Positions 1 to 8,314 of a stretch of DNA of 42,744 bases are shown here, in pieces. The stretch is taken from NCBI RefSeq assembly GCF_944384735.1, contig NZ_CALWUN010000012.1, positions 1-42,744 on the forward strand, in the 5' to 3' direction. The position numbers and the translations under genes were made by a program. Each line of letters starts with the position of its first letter. Position 1 is the first letter of the stretch. The notes below the pieces were generated by a model. That model was given only the letters and a program-made list of their open reading frames with translations, was not told the origin of the DNA and searched no databases. Origin of the DNA: an uncultured Agathobaculum sp. (GTDB taxonomy: Bacteria; Bacillota; Clostridia; Oscillospirales; Butyricicoccaceae).

Positions 1-71
1 GGTAAAGGGACTCGAACCCTCGACCCTCGGAACCACAATCCGATGCTCTAACCAACTGAGCTATACCCACC
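1..71 (-). tRNA. tRNA-His (GTG), 3' end cut by window edge
   Basis: Read on the minus strand, D arm, anticodon arm, variable loop and T arm (TTCGAGT loop) all fold. The seven-base anticodon loop is TTGTGGT, giving anticodon GTG. The 5' end can be drawn with the extra G at position -1 that is characteristic of tRNA-His, in front of a GTGGGTA acceptor strand. The window begins at about tRNA position 69, so the last acceptor bases and any CCA lie outside. It is the last of three co-oriented tRNA genes. Confidence 0.95.
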
Positions 72-108
72 ATATTCGATTCTGCCAGCGGAAGTGCGAC
101 ATGCCAAA

Positions 109-139
109 GGGATTCGCACAAAGGTGCTTTCCGAATCCC
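109..139 (-). other. Hairpin in the tRNA-Arg/tRNA-His spacer
   Basis: The 91-nt spacer between tRNA-Arg and tRNA-His holds an 8-bp inverted repeat (109-116 against 132-139) with a smaller CAC/GTG pairing inside the loop. It has no U tract, so it is not an obvious terminator. It may be a processing signal in the polycistronic tRNA transcript. Nothing else was seen in the spacer. Confidence 0.4.
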
Positions 140-162
140 CTGACCATGCCTGCGATACAGCT

Positions 163-239
163 TGGCACGCCAGGAGGGATTCGAACCCCCGGCCTACTGC
201 TTAGAAGGCAGTTGCTCTATCCGGCTGAGCTACTGGCGC
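163..239 (-). tRNA. tRNA-Arg (TCT)
   Basis: Complete cloverleaf on the minus strand. The acceptor stem is GCGCCAG with CTGGCGT (one G-U pair at the end), the anticodon loop is CTTCTAA (anticodon TCT) and the T loop is TTCGAAT. The discriminator is G, and CCA is encoded at 163-165. It reads AGA/AGG Arg codons. It lies 33 nt downstream of tRNA-Gly and is probably on the same transcript. Confidence 0.96.
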
Positions 240-272
240 ATATCAATTCCGGTGACCCGATACCCAAATGGG

Positions 273-346
273 TGGAGCGGGTGATGGGAATCGAACCCAC
301 GTGTTCAGCTTGGAAGGCTGACATTCTACCATTGAACTACACCCGC
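273..346 (-). tRNA. tRNA-Gly (TCC)
   Basis: Complete cloverleaf on the minus strand. The acceptor stem is GCGGGTG with CACCCGC, the anticodon loop is CTTCCAA (anticodon TCC), and the T arm is canonical. CCA is encoded at 273-275. It is the promoter-proximal member of the Gly-Arg-His tRNA cluster. Confidence 0.96.
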
Positions 347-367
347 GGGTTTTTCTGACGCTTAAAT

Positions 368-396
368 AGTATACCAACGATTGCGGATTTTGTCAA
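368..396 (-). promoter_or_regulatory. Promoter of the tRNA Gly-Arg-His cluster
   Basis: On the minus strand there is a perfect -35 TTGACA (391-396), a 17-bp spacer, and a -10 TATACT (368-373), placed about 22 nt upstream of tRNA-Gly. This matches a strong vegetative sigma-A promoter, as expected for stable RNA. Confidence 0.88.
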
Positions 397-487
397 CTCC
401 TTTTTCCGATTTGCGCCGCACAAATTTATTCCGGTACGGGAAACCCTTTCCGGCGGCGCATCGCGTCATCAAAAGGGCAAACGGCCG

Positions 488-496
488 TGCTATACT
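488..496 (+). promoter_or_regulatory. Extended -10 promoter of the first two-component operon
   Basis: TG at 488-489, one base, then TATACT at 491-496, followed by AGGAGG (506-511) and the ATG at 520. No convincing -35 hexamer sits 16-18 bp upstream, so this looks like an extended -10 promoter that may need an activator. The 19 nt at 485-503 are identical to 12386-12404 in front of the second two-component operon. Confidence 0.65.
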
Positions 497-519
497 GGAA
501 GCACAAGGAGGGATGCTGC

Positions 520-1218
520 ATGGGTTATACGATCCTGCTGGCCGAGGACGAGCCGGCCATGCGCGAGGTGGTCGCGGACTACTTCGCGGAAAAGAGCGGC
601 GGCGCGGTCGCGGTCGAGACCGCGGCCGACGGCGACACGGCGCTGGCGTACATTGAGCAGCGCACGTTCGACCTGCTGCTGCTCGACGTCATGCTGCCGG
701 GCACGGACGGCTTCGCGCTCTGCCGTGCGGCGCGGCAGCAGGGCGACGTGCCCATCCTGTTTGTCACGGCGCGCGAGGACGAGCAGGACAAGCTGCATGG
801 GTATGGCCTTGGCGCGGACGACTATGTCGTCAAGCCGTTTTCGCTGGCCGTGCTGTACGCCAAGGCGCAGGCACTTTTGCGCCGCGCGTATGGGCTGACG
901 CAGGACGATGTGCTGCGGGCGGGGACGCTCGAGCTCGACCCCGCGCGCGGCACGGTCAAGGCGGGCGGCGCGCCGGTCGTGCTGCCGCCCAAGGAATTTG
1001 CTTTGCTGCGGGCACTGATGGAGCGCAAAAACCGCGTGCTGACGCGCGACGAGCTGTTAAGTCTCGCGTGGGGGTGGGATTTTGACGGCACCGACCGCGT
1101 CGTCGACAGCCATATCAAAAAGCTGCGGCGCGCGCTTGGCGCGCACGCGGACTGCATCAGGACCGTAGTCAAGCAAGGCTACAAACTGGAGGTGGATGGA
1201 GATGAAAAGCAAACATAG
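520..1218 (+). CDS. OmpR-family response regulator
   Basis: Cytoplasmic DNA-binding response regulator of 232 residues, a standard length for the OmpR/PhoB class. The receiver domain (about 4-120) shows the acidic pair E9/D10, phospho-acceptor D56 in LLLLDVMLPG, T83 and K105 (KPF). The C-terminal winged helix (about 140-226) ends with the typical VVKQGYKLE wing. The ATG at 520 is chosen because AGGAGG lies 8 nt upstream; an in-frame start at 487 would lie inside the promoter. The gene ends in TAG inside the first codons of the kinase gene, so the two are translationally coupled. Being next to two SLH surface-protein genes suggests a role in envelope control; this is inference. Confidence 0.95.
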   Translation: MGYTILLAEDEPAMREVVADYFAEKSGGAVAVETAADGDTALAYIEQRTFDLLLLDVMLPGTDGFALCRAARQQGDVPILFVTAREDEQDKLHGYGLGADDYVVKPFSLAVLYAKAQALLRRAYGLTQDDVLRAGTLELDPARGTVKAGGAPVVLPPKEFALLRALMERKNRVLTRDELLSLAWGWDFDGTDRVVDSHIKKLRRALGAHADCIRTVVKQGYKLEVDGDEKQT

Positions 1219-2875
1219 GAATTTTTGGAGCTTTTTCTGGCGCGTCGGCGCGGGCTTTCTGGCGTTTTATCTGGCGGTGATGGGCGTGTTCACCTATGTG
1301 ACGGCACAGCGCAAACTGGACGAGGCGCGCGAAACGCACGGTGACTACAATGCGCTGCTGGATCTGGCCAACCACGACACGGCGCAAGGAGAGATCGGCT
1401 ACGGCAGGATGCAGTATCATATCTGCAATCAGGAAACACAGCCGCTGATCATGATCGGTATTTTTGACAAGGAGCGCAACCTGCTGGCGTCGTCGGGCAA
1501 TTATTACAGCCTGGGGACAGGGCTGTACATTGATTTGGAGCGTTGGCTGACCGAGGAAGAGGTGTTTCAGCTCATCCGGCTGGAGCAGGAAAGCCGCAAG
1601 GCGTACCCGGTGAAAACCGGCAATATCTATCACAAGCTGTATTATCAGGGCTGGCAGGACGACGGCCTGTTTATTCCCTACCGGCTGACCTATACCACCT
1701 CCGAGTACCGTGTGCTCGAGGACGGCGGGATCACGGAGACCGAGCTGGAGGGCGAAACCGTGCTGATGGAGCGCCAGCCGGATATTGACACGAGCGGCCT
1801 GTTCTGGAACGACCAGCCGTTTGAATGTCTGCTGGGCAGCCTGCCGGATAATTTCACGTTGTCGGGGTTTGATGTGGAGGACGGTGTTTCCGGCTATATC
1901 AAGGCGCGGGACTCCGCGGAGTTGCAGCAGATGCGCGCGCGCATGCTGACGCTCGCGCAAGGCGTGGAGGATATGAATTTTTCCATCGGCGCACGGAAAG
2001 ACAGTGACACGATTTTTCACTATTATGTGGAGATCGGCCGGTATCTCGGACAGGATATGGTCACCATGGAGCCGACGGACTATTCCATGGTTTACATCTG
2101 GTCGTACTACCCGCTGCGCGACGCGATGGACGAGCTGCGGCCGGTCTACGGGATGAGGCTGGCCGCGATGATCGCCATGTCTGCGGTCCTCGCCTTCGCC
2201 CTGCTGCGCGTGTGGCGCAGGCAGGCGCGCGTCGAGCAGGCGCGCCGCGACACGACCGCCGCGCTTGCGCACGAGCTGAAAACGCCGCTGTCCGTCCTCT
2301 CTGCGACCGCCGAACTGCTCTCGGGCGACATGGCGCAGGACAAGCGCGCGCACTATCTGGACCTCATCCGACAGCAGGCGCAGCGCATGGACGGCAGCGT
2401 GCGGCGCATGCTCGAGCTGTCCCGGCTGGAGGCGGGCGCCAAAGCCCTGCGGCGCGAGCGGTTCGCTCCCTCCGCCCTCGCGCGTGAGCGACTGGACGCC
2501 GCCGTCCCGCCGGACAGCCGCCTACACACCTCGGTCGTGGTGGACGGCGCGGACGACGCCGACGCCGACCGCGCGCTGCTCGCCCGCGCGCTCGACGCCA
2601 TCCTCGAAAACGCGGTGCAGCACACCCCGCCGGACGGCAGCATCACGGTGCGCATCGGGCACGGCGTGTGCGCAGTCGTCAACACGGGCGAGCCTATCCC
2701 ACCCGCCGCGCTGCCCCGCCTGTGGGAACCGTATTATCAGTCCGACCCTGCGCGCACGGCTAAGGGCGACGGGCTGGGGCTGTCGATCGCGAAAACCGTA
2801 TTTGACCTGCACGGCTACGCCTGCGGCGCGGAAAATACGCCCGCCGGGCCACGGTTCTGGTTCCGCTTCGGATAA
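1202..2875 (+). CDS. Sensor histidine kinase
   Basis: Membrane sensor kinase of 557 residues. TM1 lies at about 9-32, a large extracytoplasmic domain of about 280 residues follows, and TM2 is at about 318-336. HisKA has the phospho-accepting H357 in the motif HELKTP. The HATPase_c domain has an N-box (LENAVQH) and G-box (GDGLGLS). There is no HAMP domain: TM2 runs almost directly into the dimerisation helix. I recognise no known fold in the sensor region. Two ATGs are possible (1196, 1202); 1202 is 8 nt after GGAGGT and is preferred. It overlaps the regulator gene by 17 nt. No terminator is seen before the SLH gene 114 nt downstream; that gap holds only a G+C-rich inverted repeat (2886-2892/2906-2912). 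Confidence 0.93.
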   Translation: MKSKHRNFWSFFWRVGAGFLAFYLAVMGVFTYVTAQRKLDEARETHGDYNALLDLANHDTAQGEIGYGRMQYHICNQETQPLIMIGIFDKERNLLASSGNYYSLGTGLYIDLERWLTEEEVFQLIRLEQESRKAYPVKTGNIYHKLYYQGWQDDGLFIPYRLTYTTSEYRVLEDGGITETELEGETVLMERQPDIDTSGLFWNDQPFECLLGSLPDNFTLSGFDVEDGVSGYIKARDSAELQQMRARMLTLAQGVEDMNFSIGARKDSDTIFHYYVEIGRYLGQDMVTMEPTDYSMVYIWSYYPLRDAMDELRPVYGMRLAAMIAMSAVLAFALLRVWRRQARVEQARRDTTAALAHELKTPLSVLSATAELLSGDMAQDKRAHYLDLIRQQAQRMDGSVRRMLELSRLEAGAKALRRERFAPSALARERLDAAVPPDSRLHTSVVVDGADDADADRALLARALDAILENAVQHTPPDGSITVRIGHGVCAVVNTGEPIPPAALPRLWEPYYQSDPARTAKGDGLGLSIAKTVFDLHGYACGAENTPAGPRFWFRFG

Positions 2876-2989
2876 CGACAACGGCGGGGCGGTGTCCCGG
2901 AGCGGCCGCCCCCCATTCCGCTATGGGCGCGCCGAGGCAAGGCGCCGGTCTGCCGCGGGGCAGGCCGGTAAAATAAGGAGTGTGAAGCC

Positions 2990-4351
2990 ATGAAAAAGAG
3001 ATTGTGTAGTGTTCTGCTGGCCATCGTGCTATCCGTTGGACTGCTGCCGGTGGGCGCGCAGGCGGCGACCGCAAGCTGGGCCGCGGACGCGGTGACAACG
3101 CTGAACGACATTTATGGCAGCAACGGCAGCGGCCCGTTTTCCGCCGATGACGGCGCCATGACCGAAGGGGATTTGGATACCCTGAAATCTGCCACAGGCT
3201 GGAATACCACGGTTTCCCTGAGCAGCTGGAATCTTTCCCGCGGCAAAGCCTGCGACGTGCTGGCCGATGTGTTCGACCTTCCGGTGCCGGAGGGCAAAAC
3301 CTCCATCCGGTACCTGTATGACCAGAATATCGTGACCAGCAATTCGTCGTACGAAACGGTGACCAAAGCCGAGTTTTCCGTGCTGACCTACCGGGTGCTC
3401 AACGCCGTGGGCGGCGGCATGGGGTCCAGCATCAGCTTGAAGCCCGGCACGCATGCGTATTTCGCGTGGATGTATCTGGCGGCGCGGGGATGCGTACCGT
3501 TCCAGTCAAACCAAATTAATGCGGAATGTCGATCGGTTCGTCTGAAAAACATCGGCTCAAATCAGGTAGCGGACGCCCCAGCCGGTGATACTTCGGCGAC
3601 AACATGGGGAGATATTTGGCCAATATGGATCGACACGCTGAAGCAATTGGAAGATGTCGGCTTGGGCAATGAAGATCTGGAAACACCGACCGATACAACA
3701 CCCCTTTTGCAAGCCGTGACGACGATCGTAGACGCATATATCCAAAAGGGCGGCTCGAAAACCATCTTCTCCGACGTCCCGACAGACAGCCCGTACTACG
3801 ACGGCGTGATGTATCTGTTCGATCAGGGGCTGGTCAGCGGCAACGGCGGCGGCGCCTTTACGCCGGGGCGGGAGCTTTCCCGTCAGTAGCTGGCGGTCCT
3901 GCTGTACCGGCATGGGGCTTCCAATCCCGTTTCCGGTGAAGGTGCATTAGATGAAGCCAAGGCGTATGCACAGCGTAACGACTATCTGACCCCGCCCGCA
4001 GACGGTGCAGACGCTTGGTGGGAGGCAACCGCCACCCGGGAGCAAGCCATTGTTGCCATTGTCAAAGCCTGTGCAGATGGAACCGCTGTGAACAACGCCA
4101 ACACCGATGTGCTCGGCCGCTTCTCGGACGGCAATACAGTTTCGGCCGATGCGGCGCCCTACATCGCCTACGCGGTCAGCATCGGCATCCTGAACGGCAA
4201 TCAGAACGGTACGCTGGGACTGTCCACCGGCGCGACCCGCGGGCAGGCCGGCGTGCTGCTCTACCGCACGCTGATCGGCCTGGACAAGAGCAAGATGCAC
4301 GACTATGAAGTGACTGTACAGAATGCGCTGTCTGCGGAAGGAGGGAACTGA
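2990..4351 (+). pseudogene. SLH-domain secreted protein interrupted by an in-frame TAG
   Basis: The ATG at 2990 follows AAGGAG and opens a signal peptide (about 1-26, hydrophobic core then AQA). The frame runs 299 codons to a TAG at 3887-3889, then continues open in the same frame for another 153 codons to a TGA at 4349-4351. The text around the stop is LSRQ-stop-LAVLLYR. Paralogues here read LTREQLATMLYR and PREQAAVMLYR, so the stop replaces a conserved Gln of an SLH motif (CAG to TAG is one base). Upstream is a first SLH motif (FSDVPTDSPYYDGV); the part after the stop carries a second (LGRFSDG... GQAGVLLYR). With readthrough the product would be 453 residues; without it, a secreted 299-residue protein lacking its C-terminal SLH segments. 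Nonsense mutation, sequencing error or amber suppression are all possible. The next gene starts 2 nt after the distal stop. Confidence 0.82.
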
Positions 4352-4353
4352 AC

Positions 4354-6321
4354 ATGAAACGGATTTTTTCACTTCTGCTGACCATCGCCCTGCTGGCCTC
4401 GCTGCTGGTCGTACCCGCCTTTGCGGCAAACGAAACCGTGACCCTGCCGGAGGACTGGCGGCTGACGAGCGATCTTGACTTAAACGTACCCGCGGGCAGC
4501 ACCCTGACCATCGACGGCAATGGCTTCCATATCTACGAGATGGGCGGCAAGCTGACAAACAGCGGCGGCGGTACGGTCATCTTTGCGAACGGCACCATCC
4601 TCTATCCCGCCGCGGGTGATACAGATGCCGCACGCATCACCACCGAAGGCATCTGGGACACCAAGGAGTCCAACGCCCTGATGGCGCTCCGCGCGGGCGG
4701 CTATCTGGTGAAAATCGCGTCCACTAGTGGCGGCACCGTTACCACGGATAAGCTAGCGGCCAAAGCAGGCGACACCGTCACCTTAACCGCAACCCCGGAC
4801 AGCGGCTATCAGTTAGGCACACTGTCGGTAACGGATGGCTCTGGCCAGCCCGTACCGGTGAGCAACAATGCTTTTACCATGCCCGCCAGTGCGGTCACCA
4901 TCTCGGCGATCTTCAAGGAAAAGCCTGCCGCCCCCACCTTCTCCCCTGCGGGCGGCACCTATACCTCCGCCCAGAGCGTGACCATTTCCTGCGCGACGGA
5001 GGGAGCCATAATCGTCTACACCACTGATGGCAGCGACCCCACCGCAAACAGTACCCAATATACCGCCCCCATCACCATCTCTGAAACCACCACGCTCAAG
5101 GCCATCACGGTAAATGGCAACACCTCCAGCAGCGTGGCTACCGCCACCTATACCATTAACACTGGCGGTCCGTCCGGTTCGGACAACGGCTCGTCCGGTT
5201 CAGGCAGCAATTCGTCCGGTTCGGGCAACACCACCACCGAAACCACCACCAACCCGGACGGCTCCACCACCACAACCGTGACTAACACGACCACCGGCAC
5301 GGTCACCGAGACCACCAAGAACCCGGACGGCTCCCAGGAAGTCGTCGAAACCGCCAAGGACGGCACCGTGACAACGACCACCACCGACGCTGGCGGCAAC
5401 AAGACCGAAGTGGTCGAGAAACCCGACGGCTCCTCGGAGACCACGGTCACCATACAGGACGGCTCGACCTCGACCACCAAGGTGGATGTGGACGGCAAGA
5501 CCGAAACGGTGGTCAAGCTGCCCGACTCCGTCGTGGCGGACGCGTCAGACAAGGCCGAAGTGGTTTCGCTCCCCATGCCGGAGGTGACCGCAACCTCTGA
5601 CAGCGCGGCCGCGCCGACCGTGACGGTGAACCTGCCGGCCGGCGCCAGCGCCAAGGTCGAGATCCCGGTCGCGAACGTCACGCCCGGCACGGTCGCCGTA
5701 CTGGTGGCGGCGGACGGCACTGAGGAGGTCATCAAGACCACCGTTGCGACCGAAAACGGCGTTGCGGTGACCTTGGAAGATGGTGCAACGGTCAAGATCG
5801 TGGACAACAGCAAGAATTTTGCCGATGTGCCCACCGCCTACTGGGGCGCAAACGCGGTCGCTTTTGCCGCCAGCCATGAGCTGATGAGCGGCACCAGCAG
5901 CACACAGTTCTCGCCGGATACCGCCATGAACCGCGCGATGATCGTCACCGTGCTGGCACGGCTCGACGGGGTGGACACCTCCACCGGTACAAACTGGTAC
6001 GACGCAGGCCGTGACTGGGCGATGCAGGCCGGCATTTCGGACGGCAGCAACATGGACGGCACGCTGACACGCGAACAGCTGGCAACCATGCTGTACCGCT
6101 ATGCACAGTCCAAGGGACAGGGCTTTACCGGCGCATGGGCGTTCCGGCTGGATTATCCGGACGCGGACGCGGTCAGCGAATACGCCTATGAGGCCATGTG
6201 CTGGACGACGATGCACGGCATCATCGGCGGTATGGGCGACGGTACGCTCCAACCGCAGGGCCCGGCAACCCGCGCCGAGGTTGCGACCATGCTGATGCGC
6301 TTTATCAGCAACGTCGACTGA
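4354..6321 (+). CDS. Secreted SLH protein with InlB-type repeat and chitobiase-like domain
   Basis: Surface protein of 655 residues with an N-terminal signal peptide (cleavage near 24, AFA-AN). Segments in order: a beta-rich N-terminal part (about 25-110); a divergent InlB-B/Flg_new-like repeat (about 115-190, GDTVTLTATPDSGYQL); a chitobiase/beta-hexosaminidase C-terminal-like domain (about 193-268, IVYTTDGSDPT); a Gly/Ser linker; a Thr-rich stretch with repeated NPDGS-type units (about 288-390); and C-terminal SLH motifs (about 488-655, FADVPTAYWGANAV and LTREQLATMLYR). SLH domains usually bind pyruvylated secondary wall polymer. GGAGGG lies 8 nt before the ATG and the upstream interrupted SLH gene ends 2 nt before it, so the two are probably one transcription unit. 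Exact function unknown. Confidence 0.9.
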   Translation: MKRIFSLLLTIALLASLLVVPAFAANETVTLPEDWRLTSDLDLNVPAGSTLTIDGNGFHIYEMGGKLTNSGGGTVIFANGTILYPAAGDTDAARITTEGIWDTKESNALMALRAGGYLVKIASTSGGTVTTDKLAAKAGDTVTLTATPDSGYQLGTLSVTDGSGQPVPVSNNAFTMPASAVTISAIFKEKPAAPTFSPAGGTYTSAQSVTISCATEGAIIVYTTDGSDPTANSTQYTAPITISETTTLKAITVNGNTSSSVATATYTINTGGPSGSDNGSSGSGSNSSGSGNTTTETTTNPDGSTTTTVTNTTTGTVTETTKNPDGSQEVVETAKDGTVTTTTTDAGGNKTEVVEKPDGSSETTVTIQDGSTSTTKVDVDGKTETVVKLPDSVVADASDKAEVVSLPMPEVTATSDSAAAPTVTVNLPAGASAKVEIPVANVTPGTVAVLVAADGTEEVIKTTVATENGVAVTLEDGATVKIVDNSKNFADVPTAYWGANAVAFAASHELMSGTSSTQFSPDTAMNRAMIVTVLARLDGVDTSTGTNWYDAGRDWAMQAGISDGSNMDGTLTREQLATMLYRYAQSKGQGFTGAWAFRLDYPDADAVSEYAYEAMCWTTMHGIIGGMGDGTLQPQGPATRAEVATMLMRFISNVD

Positions 6322-6365
6322 CCGGCTGCACCTGCGGCCAGCGCCGATAAGGAAACCTGATATGC

Positions 6366-6399
6366 AAAAAGGGACGCACCCCGTTATGGGGTGCGTCCC
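6366..6399. terminator. Bidirectional intrinsic terminator between convergent genes
   Basis: Perfect 12-bp stem (6371-6382 with 6388-6399) and a GTTAT loop. Leftward transcripts of the deacetylase gene end in five U after the stem (AAAAA at 6366-6370). Rightward the tail is TTCGCTGCTTT, a weaker U tract, so it can also serve the SLH gene. Confidence 0.88.
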
Positions 6400-6408
6400 T
6401 TCGCTGCT

Positions 6409-8169
6409 TTATGCAGTTTCGGCCAGCGCGGAAAAGCGGGTCAGGATGGCCGTGGTCTCGGCGCGGGTCATACCGCGCTGCGGCGCGAGCGTGCCGTCCG
6501 TATTGCCGCCGAGCAGCCTGACAGCGGCTGCCCATTGCATCGCGTCCTGCGCATAGGCGTCCAGCTGGGCGATGTCCGTATAGGCCGACAGGTCGGCGCG
6601 CGCGGTTGTGTCCATGCCCAGCAAACCAGCCAGACGGTACAGCATGACCGCGGCCTGCTCACGCGGCACGGCCGCATCCGGCCGGAAGGTGCCGTCCGGA
6701 TAGCCGGTGATCAGCCCGTTCTGTCGCGCCCAGTAGGCTGGCAGCGCATAGTACGCATCCGCGTCCACATCGGCATAGGGGTAGCCGAGGTTATCGCCCA
6801 CCTCGGGCGCCCCGGCAAGCTGATGCAGCACGACGGCCAGCATCGCGCGCGTCATGGCGACATCAGGGGAAAAGGTATAGGCGTCGGTGCCGTTCATCAG
6901 CCCCTGCCGGACAGTCTCCCCCACGCTGTCATAGTACCACGCGCTTTCCGGCACGTCGGTGAACAGGTCGCCGTAGGCGGTCAGCGTGCAGGTGACAACC
7001 GGGCTGTCCAGATGGCCGTCCAGCAGCGCGATGCAGCGGGTGGTCGTCGCAGGTGCGAACGGTTCGGTGTAAAGCGTGCTGGACGCGGACGGCGCCGCGC
7101 CGTCTGTCGTATAGTAGATGGCCGCGCCCGGCGTGCCGCAGGCGAGCGAAAGCAGGCCGTCCTCATAGGAAACGGTGGGCGCGGCCGTCGACGGCAGTCC
7201 GGACACGGTCCCAGTTGTCACGGGTGTGCGCGTGCCGTATTGGTCGATGCCGACGACCGAAAACGTCGTATCCTGCGTGATCGTGATCGGGCCGGTGTAC
7301 TTCTGGCTGCCGAGGTGCGGGGTGGCGGTACTCGTGGTGTAATACAGGGTCAGTCCGGTGTCGGCAGCCGAAAACGTGACGGTCACGCCGCCCGCGCCCG
7401 GCGTGGACGAGATCACGGGCGCAGTATAAGCGGGCAGGTTTGTCCCCTTGTTGGCCGCGCTGGTGTACACCACGCCGTTCTGCGGGGTCACGCCGCGGCG
7501 GCGCAGCAGCTCGGCGACCGTGACGAACTCATAGCCCTGCGCTTTCAGCGTGTCGATCGCGCGCAGCGCGCCCTGCACGCTGGTCTGGTAGATGTCGTGC
7601 ACGAGCACGATCGCGCCGTCGTGCGCGTTTTTGACGATGTTATTGTACACCGTGTCGGCGTTGCGGTACTTCCAGTCGAGCGGGTCGACGCTCCACAGGA
7701 TGATGGGCGCGGCGACCGCGCTCTTGACCGCGCCGCCCGTCGCGCCGCCGGGGGTGCGCACCATATCGGTGTACGACCCGCCCATGCTGCCAAACAGCAG
7801 ACTTTCGACGCGGCTGACCTCGCCCGAGATGGTCGACGCGCCGTAGCCGTCGAACGGGATGAGGTGCTGGTAAGTGTGGTTTGCCAGCTGGTGCCCCTCA
7901 TCGCGCATGCGGGTGAGCACGGACTTATGGTTGACAATGCCGTGCGAGCCGTTTGTGCCGTTCATAAAGAACGTCGCCTTGGCGCCGCGGGCTTTCAGCC
8001 CGTCGAGCAGCGTGGGCGTGTAGACCGACGGGCCGTCGTCAAAGGTAAAGGCGATCAGCTTGGCATCCGTGCTTGCGGCGACGGGCGTGCCGTCGGCCGC
8101 CGCGGCAAGCGGCAGGCAGGGCACAAGCAGGGCGAGCGCCAGCAGCAGGGCGGACAGTCTTTTTTTCAT
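6409..8169 (-). CDS. Secreted polysaccharide deacetylase with SLH repeats
   Basis: NodB-family deacetylase of 586 residues, predicted to remove N-acetyl groups from a wall glycan outside the cell. Signal peptide at about 1-24. The NodB domain (about 36-230) has all five motifs: FTFDDGPS with D44/D45, NHTYQH with H98/H102, RTPGG, DPLDW and VLVHD, so metal site and catalytic base are intact. Then come two beta domains, the second resembling the chitobiase C-terminal domain (IYYTTDGAAPS). The SLH motifs come last (about 425-586, FTDVPESAWYYDSV, PREQAAVMLYR, TRAETTAIL). The start at 8169 is chosen because AAAGGAGG precedes it and the signal peptide begins there. The gene has its own promoter and is convergent with the SLH gene, with which it shares domain types. 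Confidence 0.93.
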   Translation of the reverse strand: MKKRLSALLLALALLVPCLPLAAAADGTPVAASTDAKLIAFTFDDGPSVYTPTLLDGLKARGAKATFFMNGTNGSHGIVNHKSVLTRMRDEGHQLANHTYQHLIPFDGYGASTISGEVSRVESLLFGSMGGSYTDMVRTPGGATGGAVKSAVAAPIILWSVDPLDWKYRNADTVYNNIVKNAHDGAIVLVHDIYQTSVQGALRAIDTLKAQGYEFVTVAELLRRRGVTPQNGVVYTSAANKGTNLPAYTAPVISSTPGAGGVTVTFSAADTGLTLYYTTSTATPHLGSQKYTGPITITQDTTFSVVGIDQYGTRTPVTTGTVSGLPSTAAPTVSYEDGLLSLACGTPGAAIYYTTDGAAPSASSTLYTEPFAPATTTRCIALLDGHLDSPVVTCTLTAYGDLFTDVPESAWYYDSVGETVRQGLMNGTDAYTFSPDVAMTRAMLAVVLHQLAGAPEVGDNLGYPYADVDADAYYALPAYWARQNGLITGYPDGTFRPDAAVPREQAAVMLYRLAGLLGMDTTARADLSAYTDIAQLDAYAQDAMQWAAAVRLLGGNTDGTLAPQRGMTRAETTAILTRFSALAETA

Positions 8170-8217
8170 GGTGCGGCCTCCTTTGCAGGCAAACATGGGA
8201 TATTGCGGTATACCCAC

Positions 8218-8246
8218 ATTGTACCTGAAGCGGTTGTCCCCGTCAA
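8218..8246 (-). promoter_or_regulatory. Promoter of the deacetylase gene
   Basis: Minus strand: -35 TTGACG (8241-8246), 17-bp spacer, -10 TACAAT (8218-8223), about 49 nt upstream of the ATG. It lies downstream of the terminator at 8267-8296, consistent with separate transcription from the DUF4234 gene. Confidence 0.82.
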
Positions 8247-8266
8247 TTGCCGATCGGGCCAAAGCG

Positions 8267-8296
8267 ACAGGGCGCATCCCATGGGATGCGCCCTGT
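8267..8296 (-). terminator. Long perfect hairpin after the DUF4234 gene
   Basis: Two 14-nt arms (8267-8280 and 8283-8296) are separated by only AT, so the structure is nearly a perfect palindrome with a CATG tip. On the minus strand it is followed by CGCTTTGG, a poor U tract, so it is a likely but not classical terminator for the 8315-10186 operon. Confidence 0.65.
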
Positions 8297-8314
8297 GTGG
8301 TATGTGCGCGCAGC

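Noticed and set aside
2969-2974. TAAAAT as a -10 element for the first SLH gene
   Set aside because: It directly abuts the ribosome site AAGGAG, so a transcript starting there would lack it, and no -35 is present.
3887-3889. Genome-wide reassignment of TAG
   Set aside because: The regulator gene at 520-1218 ends in TAG at the normal family length and other genes here use TGA or TAA; one in-frame TAG does not support a changed code.
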